Of a DNA stretch of 64,000 nucleotides, positions 8,433-18,038 are shown piece after piece. Every line of letters starts with the position of its first letter. Position 1 is the stretch's first letter. Below the pieces are notes generated by a model. It was not told the origin of the DNA. It ran no database searches and saw only the letters and a program-made list of their open reading frames with translations. A program made the translations under genes and the position numbers. Source of the DNA: Planctomycetota bacterium (GTDB taxonomy: Bacteria > Planctomycetota > JAJSAM01 > JAJVHW01); NCBI GenBank assembly GCA_024280885.1, contig JAJRPF010000039.1, positions 1-64,000 on the forward strand, written 5' to 3'.

Positions 8433-11144
8433 TCAGGCCTTCTTGGCTGTCTTCTTCGCCGTCTTCTTGGCCGACTTCTTCGTGGTCTTCTTCGACGCCT
8501 TCTTGGTCGTCTTCTTCGCTGTCTTCTTGCGGCGCTTGCTCGGGCCACGCGCCTTCGCCTTGGCGATCAGGTCGATGGCCTCATCCAGCGTCAACGCCAT
8601 CGGATCCGCGTAGTCGCGCGGCAGAGAGCCGTTGTGCGTGCCATCGGTCACGTAGGGGCCGTAGCGCCCCTTCAGCAGTTTGATGTCGGCTCCACCGAGC
8701 AACTCGACGTTCTCGAAGACCTTGATCGGCTCCGCTGTCGCACGCGCGCCGCGACCGCGCTTCTCCTGAGCCAGTAGAGCCAGCGCACGCTCAAGTCCGA
8801 CCGTCATCACGTCGTCGGTGGCCTCGAGGCTGCGGAAGTCGCTGCCGCGCTTGATATACGGGCCGTAGCGACCGATCCCGGCCTCGATCAGCTTGCCCTC
8901 GGCGTCGTTGCCGAGTGGGCGCGGGAGTTCGAGGAGCTTCAGCGCCATCTCGAACGAGACGTCCGCCGGCTGCATGTCCTTCAGCAGAGAGACCATCTTG
9001 GGCTTCTCGGCGCCCTTCTCCTTGCTGCCCTTGCCCAGTTGCACGTACGGCCCGTAGCGGCCTGACTTCACGAAGACAGGCTTCCCCGACTCGGGATCCA
9101 TGCCGATCGGCTCGGCGGCCTTCTTGGCCGCATCGATCATCTCGCTCGCGCGAACCACCGAGAGCTCGTCCGGGCAGGTCTCGGAGGGCACGTTGCCGTT
9201 GTCCTCGCCACGCTGCAGGTAGGGACCAAAGCGGCCGACACGAACGACCACCTCGCGCCCATCGCCGTCCTCGCCGAGCGGGATCGTGCAGACCGTCCGA
9301 GGATCGATGTGCTCCATGCTCTTGTCGAGCATCGGGCGCAGCCCCGGGGTGGCGTCGCCGTAGTAGAACTCCTTGAGGTACGGCAGCGACTCGCGCTCGC
9401 CGCGGGCGATGGAGTCGAGGCGATCTTCCATCCGGGCCGTGAACGCATAGTCCACGAGTTCCGGCAGGTGGTCGCTCATGAGTCGGACGACCGCGAACGC
9501 CGTGAACGTGGGGACGAGCGCGTTGCCCTTCCGGAACGAATACGACTGGCTCAGGATCTTCTCGATGATCGACGCGTACGTCGAGGGGCGGCCGATGCCC
9601 GACTCCTCGAGCGTCTTGACCAGCGTGGCCTCGGTGAGCCGCGCCGGCGGCAGCGTGACGTGCGACTCGGCCTCGATGCTGCGGAGATCGAGCACGTCCC
9701 CCACCGCGACCGGCGGCAGGATGACGTCCTTGTCGGCGAGCGCCGCGCCCGGGTCGTCGCTGCCCTCGACGTACGCCCGCAGGAAGCCAGGGAAGTCGAT
9801 GACCTTGCCGCTCGCCCGGAAGACAACCTTGCGCCCCACCGGCGTCTCCGCCCCGGTCACCGTCCCGGCGATGTCGATGACCATCCGCCGACCGCGCGCA
9901 TCCGCCATCTGACAGGCGAGCGTGCGCTTCCAGATCAGCTCGTAGGCGCGAGCCTCGTCCGGGCCGAGCTTCTGCGCGACCTCCGCGACGGTCCGCACGC
10001 GATCGCCCGCAGGCCGGATCGCCTCGTGGGCCTCCTGGGCGTTCTTCACCTTGCTCTTGAACGTGCGCGGCTGCGGCGAGAGGTAACTCTCGCCGTAGGC
10101 ATCCACGACCGCCTTGCGCGCCAGGGCGATCGCCTCGGACGATAGATTGACGGAGTCGGTTCGCATGTACGTGATGAAGCCGCTCTCGTAGAGCCGCTGC
10201 GCTGCACGCATGGTGCGGCGCGCATCGAAGCGCAGCTTGCGGTTGCACTCCTGCTGCAGCGTCGAGGTGGTAAAGGGCGCGGCCGGTTTGCGTGCGTAGG
10301 GCTTCTCCTCGGCCTTCACGACCGAGAACGACGTGGCGCCGCACTGGCTGCGGAGCGACGCAGCGGCGGCGGCGTCGAGCAACTCGACGCCCTCGCGCTT
10401 CAGCTTGCCGCTGTCAGGGTCGAAGTCACGTCCCTGTGCGACGGGGCGACCGTCGATCGTCCGGAGTGCGGCCTTGAATTCGCGGTCCTTGGCAGCACCG
10501 GCCTCCTGCGCGCCGAAGAGACCGGTCAGATCCCAGTATTCGGCCTCGGTGAAGCGCATCCGGGCCCGTTCGCGCTCGACGAGCATCTTGATGGCGACGC
10601 TCTGCACGCGCCCCGCCGAGAGGCGCGGCGCGATCTTGCGCCAGAGCATCTGCGAGACCTCGAAGCCGTAGAGGCGATCGATGATGCGGCGCGCCTCCTG
10701 CGCCTCGACCATGTCCGCGTCAATGTCGCGGGTGTCCTCGAGCGCGGCGGCGATCGCCGTCCGCGTGATCTCGTGGAAGACCATCCGCTTGACGGGGATC
10801 TTGGGCTTCAGAAGCTCCAGCAGATGCCACGAGATGGCCTCGCCCTCGCGGTCTTCATCGGTCGCGAGATAGAGGATCTCACAACCCTTCATGAGCTTCT
10901 TGAGCTCGGTGATCTTCGCCTTCTTGTCTGCCTGCACGATGTAGATCGGCTGGAACTTATCCTCGACGTTCACGCCGAGATGCGCCCACTTCTCAGCCTT
11001 GTAGATGGCCGGAACATCGGACTTCTTGGTCGGGAGATCGCGCACGTGGCCGACGCTCGACTCGACGATGAAGTCATCTCCGAGAAAACGACGCAGGGTC
11101 TTCGCCTTGGTGGGCGACTCGACAATGACGAGGTACTTCGGCAT
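8433..11144 (-). CDS. topA: DNA topoisomerase I (type IA) TopA
   Basis: TopA relaxes negative supercoils. The Toprim domain opens at once with KYLVIVESPTKAKTLRRFLG and contains LATDEDREGEAISWHL, with the metal-binding acidic residues. The active-site tyrosine is in GFITYMRTDSVNLS near residue 325. After the catalytic core come four C-terminal repeats marked by GRFGPY, GRYGPYVQLG, GRYGPYIKRG and GRYGPYVTDG, in place of the zinc ribbons of E. coli TopA. The protein ends in a lysine-rich tail of KKTAKK/KKTTKK units. From ATG 11144 it is 903 aa; the 20 extra residues of the ORF are not conserved. Confidence 0.97.
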   Translation of the reverse strand: MPKYLVIVESPTKAKTLRRFLGDDFIVESSVGHVRDLPTKKSDVPAIYKAEKWAHLGVNVEDKFQPIYIVQADKKAKITELKKLMKGCEILYLATDEDREGEAISWHLLELLKPKIPVKRMVFHEITRTAIAAALEDTRDIDADMVEAQEARRIIDRLYGFEVSQMLWRKIAPRLSAGRVQSVAIKMLVERERARMRFTEAEYWDLTGLFGAQEAGAAKDREFKAALRTIDGRPVAQGRDFDPDSGKLKREGVELLDAAAAASLRSQCGATSFSVVKAEEKPYARKPAAPFTTSTLQQECNRKLRFDARRTMRAAQRLYESGFITYMRTDSVNLSSEAIALARKAVVDAYGESYLSPQPRTFKSKVKNAQEAHEAIRPAGDRVRTVAEVAQKLGPDEARAYELIWKRTLACQMADARGRRMVIDIAGTVTGAETPVGRKVVFRASGKVIDFPGFLRAYVEGSDDPGAALADKDVILPPVAVGDVLDLRSIEAESHVTLPPARLTEATLVKTLEESGIGRPSTYASIIEKILSQSYSFRKGNALVPTFTAFAVVRLMSDHLPELVDYAFTARMEDRLDSIARGERESLPYLKEFYYGDATPGLRPMLDKSMEHIDPRTVCTIPLGEDGDGREVVVRVGRFGPYLQRGEDNGNVPSETCPDELSVVRASEMIDAAKKAAEPIGMDPESGKPVFVKSGRYGPYVQLGKGSKEKGAEKPKMVSLLKDMQPADVSFEMALKLLELPRPLGNDAEGKLIEAGIGRYGPYIKRGSDFRSLEATDDVMTVGLERALALLAQEKRGRGARATAEPIKVFENVELLGGADIKLLKGRYGPYVTDGTHNGSLPRDYADPMALTLDEAIDLIAKAKARGPSKRRKKTAKKTTKKASKKTTKKSAKKTAKKTAKKA

Positions 11145-11214
11145 GGGCTCTTTTCGCTCTCGTTGGTGCGGTATTGGGCGGGGCGCCTGGAAACGCGCCT
11201 TCACTCCGCTCGCC

Positions 11215-11249
11215 CCGAGAATGGAAGCGGGACGTGCCCCTATTCTCGG
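11215..11249. other. Short inverted repeat between topA and the Trm112-like gene
   Basis: CCGAGAAT (11215-11222) and ATTCTCGG (11242-11249) form an 8-bp inverted repeat with a 19-nt spacer inside the 268-bp gap between the two divergent genes. It could be an operator or a weak hairpin. Nothing else was recognised in this gap. Confidence 0.3.
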
Positions 11250-11412
11250 TCCGTGCGGGCCAAAGGGTTAACCGACGGATCGACAGTGCCCGGTCGTTTT
11301 CTCCACCCGATTCCAGAAGGATCATCTTGCCCGCACCCTTCCACACGGGTCCTCGCGACGTGCTGGTAGCATGCGCACCGCCCCCAGAACCGACCTGGAT
11401 CGGAGACGTGAC

Positions 11413-11640
11413 ATGACCATCGAGAAGGACCTGCTGGAGATCCTCGCGTGCCCGGAGAGCCACGCGCGCTTGGTCTCGTTCGATGACACCGCGGGAAGCT
11501 GGCTCGTCTCCACCGATGCCGCCACGCGACGGCGCTACCGGATCAGCGACGACGGTATTCCGATCATGCTCGTGGACGAGAGCGAGGTCCTCGCCGAGGA
11601 CACGTGGCGCTCGATCATGAGTTCCTGCGGCGTCGAGTAG
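11413..11640 (+). CDS. Trm112 family protein
   Basis: A 75-residue Trm112/YcaR-like protein. In other organisms this family activates partner methyltransferases or acts as a small zinc-ribbon-like accessory factor. The N-terminal LLEILACPESHARL and C-terminal YRISDDGIPIMLVDE are the two family signatures. Only the first cysteine of the usual pairs is present (ACPES lacks the second), so zinc binding is probably lost. The start at ATG 11413 follows CGGAGACG, and the ORF's extra 14 residues are discounted. It lies 77 bp upstream of pyrE on the same strand and is probably co-transcribed with it. Confidence 0.85.
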   Translation: MTIEKDLLEILACPESHARLVSFDDTAGSWLVSTDAATRRRYRISDDGIPIMLVDESEVLAEDTWRSIMSSCGVE

Positions 11641-11650
11641 CAAGCCGGGC

Positions 11651-11712
11651 GGCAACCAAGAGGGCGCGGCAACGCGGGCTGGCAACGAAGAGGCCCGACA
11701 ACGAAGAGGACC
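11651..11712. repeat. Degenerate 16-bp tandem repeat upstream of pyrE
   Basis: GGCAACGAAGAGGCCC and GACAACGAAGAGGACC are adjacent near-copies (11681-11712), with a more degenerate unit GGCAACCAAGAGGGC at 11651. The last unit supplies the AAGAGGA in front of the pyrE ATG, so the duplication touches the ribosome binding region. Confidence 0.7.
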
Positions 11713-11717
11713 CCACG

Positions 11718-12395
11718 ATGCAGGCCTACAAGCGCGAGTTCATCGAGTTCATGCTAGAGAGCGGCGTGCTGCTCTTCGGCGATTTCACGACCAAGAGCGG
11801 CCGCAAGACGCCGTATTTCGTCAATACCGGCCTCTACCGCACAGGCGCTCAGCTCGCGCAACTCGGGCGCTTCTACGCAGCGGCGGCCACCGAGCACTTC
11901 GGTGACTCGTTCGATGTCATGTTCGGCCCCGCCTACAAGGGGATCCCGCTCGTGGCGACCACATCGATCGCGCTGGCCGCCGAGGGGCGCGACGTGGCGT
12001 GGTGCTTCGACCGGAAAGAGGCGAAGACCCACGGCGAAGGCGGCAGCCTCGTCGGGCACAAGCTGGCCGACGGAGATCGCGTTCTCATCGTCGAGGACGT
12101 GACGACCGCGGGCACGTCGATCCGCGAGACGGTCCCGAAGATGCGCGCGGCCGCCGATATCCGCCTGGCCGGCCTGCTCGTCTCGTGCGATCGGCGCGAA
12201 CGCGGCACGGGTGACCGCGCCGGTCTCGACCAGATCGCCGATGAGTTCGACATGCCGACGCATGCCATCGTCACGATCCACGAGGTCATCGAACACCTGC
12301 ACGGTCGCGAGATCAACGGCAGTGTCGTCCTCGACGACGAGATGAAGGCCTGCATGGAGGCCTATCTGGCCGAATACGGCCCGCGCGCCGCCTGA
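11718..12395 (+). CDS. pyrE: Orotate phosphoribosyltransferase PyrE
   Basis: PyrE joins orotate to PRPP, giving OMP in pyrimidine synthesis. The protein is 225 aa from ATG 11718. Family features are FTTKSGRKTPYFVNTG (orotate-binding region), FGPAYKGIPL, the lysine-containing loop FDRKEAKTHGEGG, and the PRPP-binding motif RVLIVEDVTTAGTS. The longer ORF start at 11604 overlaps the Trm112-like gene out of frame and is rejected. It ends 55 bp before the convergent CAP-domain gene. Confidence 0.96.
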   Translation: MQAYKREFIEFMLESGVLLFGDFTTKSGRKTPYFVNTGLYRTGAQLAQLGRFYAAAATEHFGDSFDVMFGPAYKGIPLVATTSIALAAEGRDVAWCFDRKEAKTHGEGGSLVGHKLADGDRVLIVEDVTTAGTSIRETVPKMRAAADIRLAGLLVSCDRRERGTGDRAGLDQIADEFDMPTHAIVTIHEVIEHLHGREINGSVVLDDEMKACMEAYLAEYGPRAA

Positions 12396-12450
12396 AGCGC
12401 TGCCCCAGAAACGCCGGTGCCGGAAGTGCGGTTTCCAGTACGTGCCGCGC

Positions 12451-14682
12451 TCAGTACGTGAATGAAGCGTCACTCGCAACGGCCGGCAGCACGCGCATTG
12501 CCTCGTAGTACTTGCCCACCCAGAGCGAGACGTCGAGGTTGCCCTCGGCGTCGATGCCCGTGTGGTCGCCGACGGCGCGGATGCTGAATTTCCCCGTCCG
12601 CACGTCGAGTGTGAACTTCTTGATCGCCCCCGCGGGGCCGTACGTCACGCGCGTCCCCTGCACGTCGATCGGACCGTCGCGCCAGAGCCCCGCCGCGTCG
12701 CCGACACGCACCTCGACGATGCTCGGAATACCGGGCAGGTTGGATTGCAGAAAGCGCCCACGGACGTCGGTGCGGCGGCCGCCTAGATGGGATCGGCTCT
12801 TGACGCGTTCGATGCGCAGCGCGCCACCACGCGGCGCGGTGCGACGCCCGGAAAAGCGTCCCTTCGAGAGTCGCACGTCCTCGGAGACGAGCAGATCGCC
12901 AAGGGCGAGTTCGAGTCGCACATCGCGCGGCAACTCGGGCAGATCCACGTCACGCAGATCCAGGGTGATCCGGGCGCGTGACGTTCCGCGCCGGGTCGGC
13001 ACGAAGGTCACGTTCGTGGACCCGGTGAGCGCCACCGACGTCGCTCCCACGGGGCCTGCAAACGCAACGCGCATGCGCTCCGTATACGGGGCCTCGGTCT
13101 CGCGCACGATGAGCGACAAACGCTCCGCATCGGCCTCGACCAGCCGCACGCCCACGTCGATGTCGGCCTTCAGCGTCAATCGATCCCCGAGCGGCTTGCG
13201 CGAGTCCTTGAGCTTCAGTTTGGACACGAAGAGGTGCGGAGCGCGCGCGTGTAGGGGCCCCTCGAAGCGCGGACGGAGGCGCAAGCGCCACGCCTCGACC
13301 GTCGCGGGCACGCCCGCCGCATCCTCGACGTGGAGTCGCCAGACGCCCTCGTAGGGCCGATCCACGAACCGCGCGAGCGGCTCTCGCGCCCGTAGAGTGC
13401 GATCGAACGAACCGACGAGATCCGCGCCGCCGGCGCCGCCCTCCCAGAGCGTCACGAGCGTGCCGTCCGGCGCCTCCAAGGCGACGCGGAGCCGACTGCG
13501 GTCGGCATGCCGCACCGTGAGATCCAGATCCAGATCGCCGATCGTCGGACGTGCGGGATCGATCGCCGGCACGGCGACGTCGAAGGTCGTCGCGGTCTGC
13601 GCCACGGCAACGCCGGTCGCACCGTCGAAGCCCACCTCGGGCGGTGGTGCGCTCCGGGGCGGCAGCACGAAGTCTGCTTTCACATTCTCTGGACGGCCGA
13701 AAGCGAGCGTGTCGCCGGTGGTCGTCCGGTTGCCGAAGATCGCGGACGCCTTCCCGGGCACGCCGCGCGCGGTGATCGTCACGGGCCCCGTGGAACCGCT
13801 CAACGGGATCGCGTAGCCGCCTGACGTGGACGTGATGGCGAAGAAATCGGAGCGATCCACGTCGACACGAACGCCAGCGAGGCCCTCGCCCGTGTCGTAT
13901 CGGCCGTTGCGGTCGCGATCCTCGTAGCAGACGCCCGTCACGAAGCGTGTGTTCGCAGCTGTCGAGGCCCCCAGACTGACCGTCACGATCTTCGGTCCGA
14001 GCCCGCCCGGCGGCGGGTTGTTGCGCACCACGATCCCCACGCCGATCTCCACCATCTGCAAGAACGGCAGATCGCTCGGATTGATGATCGCCTCGCGGTT
14101 GAGTAGCGTCGTCCGTCCCGTCGCGGGATCGCGCGTGAGGCTCCAATCGATCGTCCACGAGGCATGCGCGAAGAGGACGTCCGGGGCAAAACCCTGCAGT
14201 AGCTGGGCAATCCAGAACGGCTGATAGCCCTGCTGCCGGGCGCGCGAGAGCAAGCCGGGCGCCGTGGGGAAGCTCTGCGCGACAGCATCCTGTGTGCGCA
14301 TGATCACGCTCCACTGGCGTGAGGCAGCGGCCAGGTCGCGGTTGAAAGCGAGTGCCGGACGCGGGGCGTACGACTTCCAGAGGTCGCGGTTCTCCGCGCG
14401 CTTCCAATGCAGTGGATCGTTGGCCTCGAACGCGGACGTAGTGGTCGCGATCGCAGCCGCCCCGTAGTCAGCGAAGAGACGTTCGCCCTCGCCCGCGGGG
14501 TCGAGGCGCGCTCGATTGATCAACTCGACGAGGTATTGGATCTCCCCGCTCGGGTCGCCATGGACATACTCCGTCTTCTGCTCCTGCGCGATGGCAACCG
14601 CGAGCGGCCGCGGGCTCCCCACGCCGATGCCAAGGGCCAGCGTGGCGAGCGCCACGCGCGCGAACAAGTCTCGTCGTTGCAT
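12451..14682 (-). CDS. Secreted CAP / SdrD_B-like / P-domain protein
   Basis: A 743-aa exported protein. The N-terminus QRRDLFARVALATLALG has an RR pair followed by a hydrophobic stretch, so it may use the Tat route. Residues about 45-235 look like a CAP/SCP domain (VELINRARLDPAGEG). Next comes an SdrD B-like segment with a calcium-loop pattern, YEDRDRNGRYDTGEGLAGV. Residues about 375-480 match a proprotein convertase P domain (SRLRVALEAPDGTLVTLWEG; EGVWRLHVEDAAGVPA). The last 250 residues are beta-rich and unassigned. No protease catalytic triad is visible, so it is probably an adhesin or structural surface protein. Confidence 0.75.
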   Translation of the reverse strand: MQRRDLFARVALATLALGIGVGSPRPLAVAIAQEQKTEYVHGDPSGEIQYLVELINRARLDPAGEGERLFADYGAAAIATTTSAFEANDPLHWKRAENRDLWKSYAPRPALAFNRDLAAASRQWSVIMRTQDAVAQSFPTAPGLLSRARQQGYQPFWIAQLLQGFAPDVLFAHASWTIDWSLTRDPATGRTTLLNREAIINPSDLPFLQMVEIGVGIVVRNNPPPGGLGPKIVTVSLGASTAANTRFVTGVCYEDRDRNGRYDTGEGLAGVRVDVDRSDFFAITSTSGGYAIPLSGSTGPVTITARGVPGKASAIFGNRTTTGDTLAFGRPENVKADFVLPPRSAPPPEVGFDGATGVAVAQTATTFDVAVPAIDPARPTIGDLDLDLTVRHADRSRLRVALEAPDGTLVTLWEGGAGGADLVGSFDRTLRAREPLARFVDRPYEGVWRLHVEDAAGVPATVEAWRLRLRPRFEGPLHARAPHLFVSKLKLKDSRKPLGDRLTLKADIDVGVRLVEADAERLSLIVRETEAPYTERMRVAFAGPVGATSVALTGSTNVTFVPTRRGTSRARITLDLRDVDLPELPRDVRLELALGDLLVSEDVRLSKGRFSGRRTAPRGGALRIERVKSRSHLGGRRTDVRGRFLQSNLPGIPSIVEVRVGDAAGLWRDGPIDVQGTRVTYGPAGAIKKFTLDVRTGKFSIRAVGDHTGIDAEGNLDVSLWVGKYYEAMRVLPAVASDASFTY

Positions 14683-14824
14683 CGGTCGGTCGTCTCCAGG
14701 TCGGGCCCCGGGGCCAGTCTATCCCGGACTGCACGCGGCGGGAGCGCGGGCATGCGGTAGCCTCCCGACGTCGTCTGCCCGGGCCGCGACGCGGCGTCCT
14801 TGACCGACGGTAGGAGAACACGGA

Positions 14825-15796
<972 letters not shown>

Positions 15797-15814
15797 GTCG
15801 GGGTTCCGCCCGAC
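15797..15814. terminator. Hairpin directly after the UXS gene
   Basis: GTCGGG-GTTCCG-CCCGAC starts at the base after the stop codon. It has a 6-bp GC-rich stem and 6-nt loop, with no clear T run after it. It lies between convergent genes and could act on either transcript. Confidence 0.4.
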
Positions 15815-15869
15815 GGCCGTCTCAGATTACCCTCGCCGAAAGCCCTGGCGGCGCTGGGGTCGGTCGCCG

Positions 15870-17105
15870 CTACTTCGACAGCACGAAATCCTGCGGCCCC
15901 GCGCCCGCCTCGACTGTGAGGACTTCTGGTGCGGCCCCCGGGTGATCGCGGCGCATGACCCAGATCCCGAACGGTAGTTCGAAACGGGCCACTCCGCGCT
16001 CGACCACGCCAAGCCAGAAGACGGTCTTCCCGCCCTCTGCGCGGATGACAATGCCGTCAGCAGGTCCGGTCACCAGGACGGTCCGGCGGTCGGTGCCGGG
16101 ACGATCGGGAAGTGGCGCGTCCGGCTTGTCGGACACGAGATCCGCGACGCCCTCGCCCCCCTCAGGCACGGTCGCCTCCACCCACGGTTCACGGCCACGC
16201 GTCCGGACCAGCTTCACGCGCCAGCGCCCCGCCCGGAGCCCATCGATCCGGTAACGCCCGGCGGCGTCGCTCCACGTGAAGGCCGAGAAGCGGTCGCCGA
16301 GTTCGCCGCGCAGATCGACGATGAGCATCCCCGAGAGTGGTGCGTTCTCTTCGTCGTGAGCACGGCCACGCAGGGAGCCGCGACTGTTGCCGGTGCTACG
16401 CCGGAGACGCCACGTCGACGGAGCACCGGCGTACGCGCGACGCACCGATCGGTAGCCCGCCGCACGGACCGCGATCTGGGTCACTTCATCGCGCCGCTGT
16501 GTCACGCGCACGCGGTACGAGCCATCCTCGCCGACCACAACGCTCGTCCAGCGCCGCCCAAACCCGTCGGCGGGAACGAGCAGGCTGATGACCTCGGCGC
16601 CCGGAATCGACTCGCCGGTGATCGCATCGACGACACGCCCGACGTGGCTCGTCGCCCCGGTGCCGACCCGCCCCCCAGCACTCCCGCCAATCCCGAGAGT
16701 TCCGACCCTGCTCTTCAGTCCGGCGAGATCTGCGTCTGCGCGCATGCGCCGCAGAGTCTCGGCCTCGGCCCGATTGGTCGCACCCGCCTCCGGCGACGGC
16801 AAGAACTTGGCCCGACGGCCCACAAAGCGCGACGCCGAGATGAATGCGTCCGGCTGCGTCGGAACGTCCCCTCCGCCGGGCGCGGCGACACGGAGGTCAC
16901 GCTCCGTCGCTGGCTCGCGAGCGTCATCGCTCTCGCTGGCGGCTCCGGCAGCGATCCGATCCGAAGGTGCCGGGGGGCGATCGGGAGGACTCCGAGGCCG
17001 AGACTCGTGCAGCACGAAGACAGCGAGCAGCGCGCTGCCGAGGAGCCCGGTCAGACACGCTGGCAGCCACAACCAACGCCACTTGGATTGTCGCCCTCGC
17101 ACCAT
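15870..17105 (-). CDS. Membrane-anchored protein with carboxypeptidase-regulatory-like domains
   Basis: A 411-aa protein with one N-terminal transmembrane anchor (WLWLPACLTGLLGSALLAVF), a Pro/Ala-rich linker to about residue 130, and at least two Ig-like beta-sandwich units of the carboxypeptidase regulatory type. The first contains GRVVDAITGESIPGAEVISL, the second GRAHDEENAPLSGMLIVDLR with AGRYRIDGLRAGRWRVKLVR. These domains usually bind or present other domains outside the cytoplasmic membrane; no catalytic domain is visible. No convincing ribosome site precedes the ATG at 17105. It ends 73 bp from the convergent UXS gene and lies 40 bp downstream of the DUF2807 gene on the same strand, so the two may be co-transcribed. 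Confidence 0.72.
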   Translation of the reverse strand: MVRGRQSKWRWLWLPACLTGLLGSALLAVFVLHESRPRSPPDRPPAPSDRIAAGAASESDDAREPATERDLRVAAPGGGDVPTQPDAFISASRFVGRRAKFLPSPEAGATNRAEAETLRRMRADADLAGLKSRVGTLGIGGSAGGRVGTGATSHVGRVVDAITGESIPGAEVISLLVPADGFGRRWTSVVVGEDGSYRVRVTQRRDEVTQIAVRAAGYRSVRRAYAGAPSTWRLRRSTGNSRGSLRGRAHDEENAPLSGMLIVDLRGELGDRFSAFTWSDAAGRYRIDGLRAGRWRVKLVRTRGREPWVEATVPEGGEGVADLVSDKPDAPLPDRPGTDRRTVLVTGPADGIVIRAEGGKTVFWLGVVERGVARFELPFGIWVMRRDHPGAAPEVLTVEAGAGPQDFVLSK

Positions 17106-17145
17106 GTCGCCAGTCTACGCGATCCGCGATCGCCGTGCGACCGGT

Positions 17146-17919
17146 TCAACGGGCGGGTGTGACCTCGCCCATTCCGTCGATCACGCTCTCGACGGTCGGA
17201 TCGCCGGAGTAGATGATGTCGCCCATCCCCTCGACACGGGCGTCGAGGGTGTCCGTCACGTGCACGGTCGCATCGCCCATTCCCCGCACGTGCACGTTGC
17301 CCGTCTTCGCGATCAGGCCGGAAAGGCGTGCGTCGCCCATGCCTGTGATCGTGACGGTCAGTGCGTCGACGGTGCCGTCCGCGACGATGCTGCCAGTCCC
17401 GCCGACCTCGACGGTCAACACCGCTGCACGGACGCCGACAATCGTGATGTCGCCGAGCCCGGACGCTTGCACGTGGTCGATCGCAGGCATCACGACGGAT
17501 GCGTGGAGCGCAGTTTTTGCGTCGAACGAACCGCGCGTGGAGAAGACGAGCGTGCCGTCGCTCACGTCGGTGGAGATGAGCGGCAGGATGTTGTCGTCCG
17601 CCCGGAGCATCACAGACCAGTCGTCGCCGATCGTCACATCGACGTCGATCAGCCCGTCGGTCTCGATCCCCGTGAAGTCACGCAGCATGCGTTCTTGCAC
17701 CGTTGGGACGCCGGACCCCTCGACGCCGCCGCCAGCGAGTCGGATTTCGCTGATCGCGCGGTCGCCGAGGAAGGCCGCGCCGCCGCAGCAGACGAATGCC
17801 AGAGCCATGAGCGAAGCAGCCACGATGCCGGCGATCTTGAGCGCGCTCTTCCCGCTGTTCGACTGTCCCCCGCTCTCCGACTGTGACCCGCTCTCCGACT
17901 GTGAGTAGTCCCCGTCCAT
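17146..17919 (-). CDS. Membrane-anchored head-GIN (DUF2807-like) protein
   Basis: A 257-aa protein. A Ser/Gln/Gly-rich cytoplasmic N-terminus with short repeats (SESGSQSESGGQ) is followed by a transmembrane helix (LKIAGIVAASLMALAFVCCGG) and a right-handed beta-helix-like domain. The domain has the repeated glycine turns of the head-GIN fold: VTITGMGDARLSG, VHVRGMGDATVHV, ARVEGMGDIIYSG. The function of the family is not established; it is commonly found in surface or autotransporter-like proteins. GAGAGGAGCG precedes the ATG. It is followed closely by the gene at 15870-17105. Confidence 0.82.
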   Translation of the reverse strand: MDGDYSQSESGSQSESGGQSNSGKSALKIAGIVAASLMALAFVCCGGAAFLGDRAISEIRLAGGGVEGSGVPTVQERMLRDFTGIETDGLIDVDVTIGDDWSVMLRADDNILPLISTDVSDGTLVFSTRGSFDAKTALHASVVMPAIDHVQASGLGDITIVGVRAAVLTVEVGGTGSIVADGTVDALTVTITGMGDARLSGLIAKTGNVHVRGMGDATVHVTDTLDARVEGMGDIIYSGDPTVESVIDGMGEVTPAR

Positions 17920-17989
17920 CGCACGCTCCTCTCGCCGGTCGTTCGTCTGGATCGACCCGCAGGCACGAGACGATCACGTCGCTTCAGGA

Positions 17990-18013
17990 AACCGCCGGAG
18001 GGCGTCGGCGGTT
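17990..18013 (-). terminator. Hairpin terminator after the CYTH-CHAD gene
   Basis: AACCGCCG (17990-17997) and CGGCGGTT (18006-18013) form an 8-bp stem with an 8-nt loop, 25 bp downstream of the CYTH-CHAD stop. On the minus strand the stem ends in GGTTTCC, a weak T run. It also insulates the DUF2807 gene further along the strand. Confidence 0.55.
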
Positions 18014-18038
18014 CGGGCTCCGCTCCGCCGTGGTGCGC

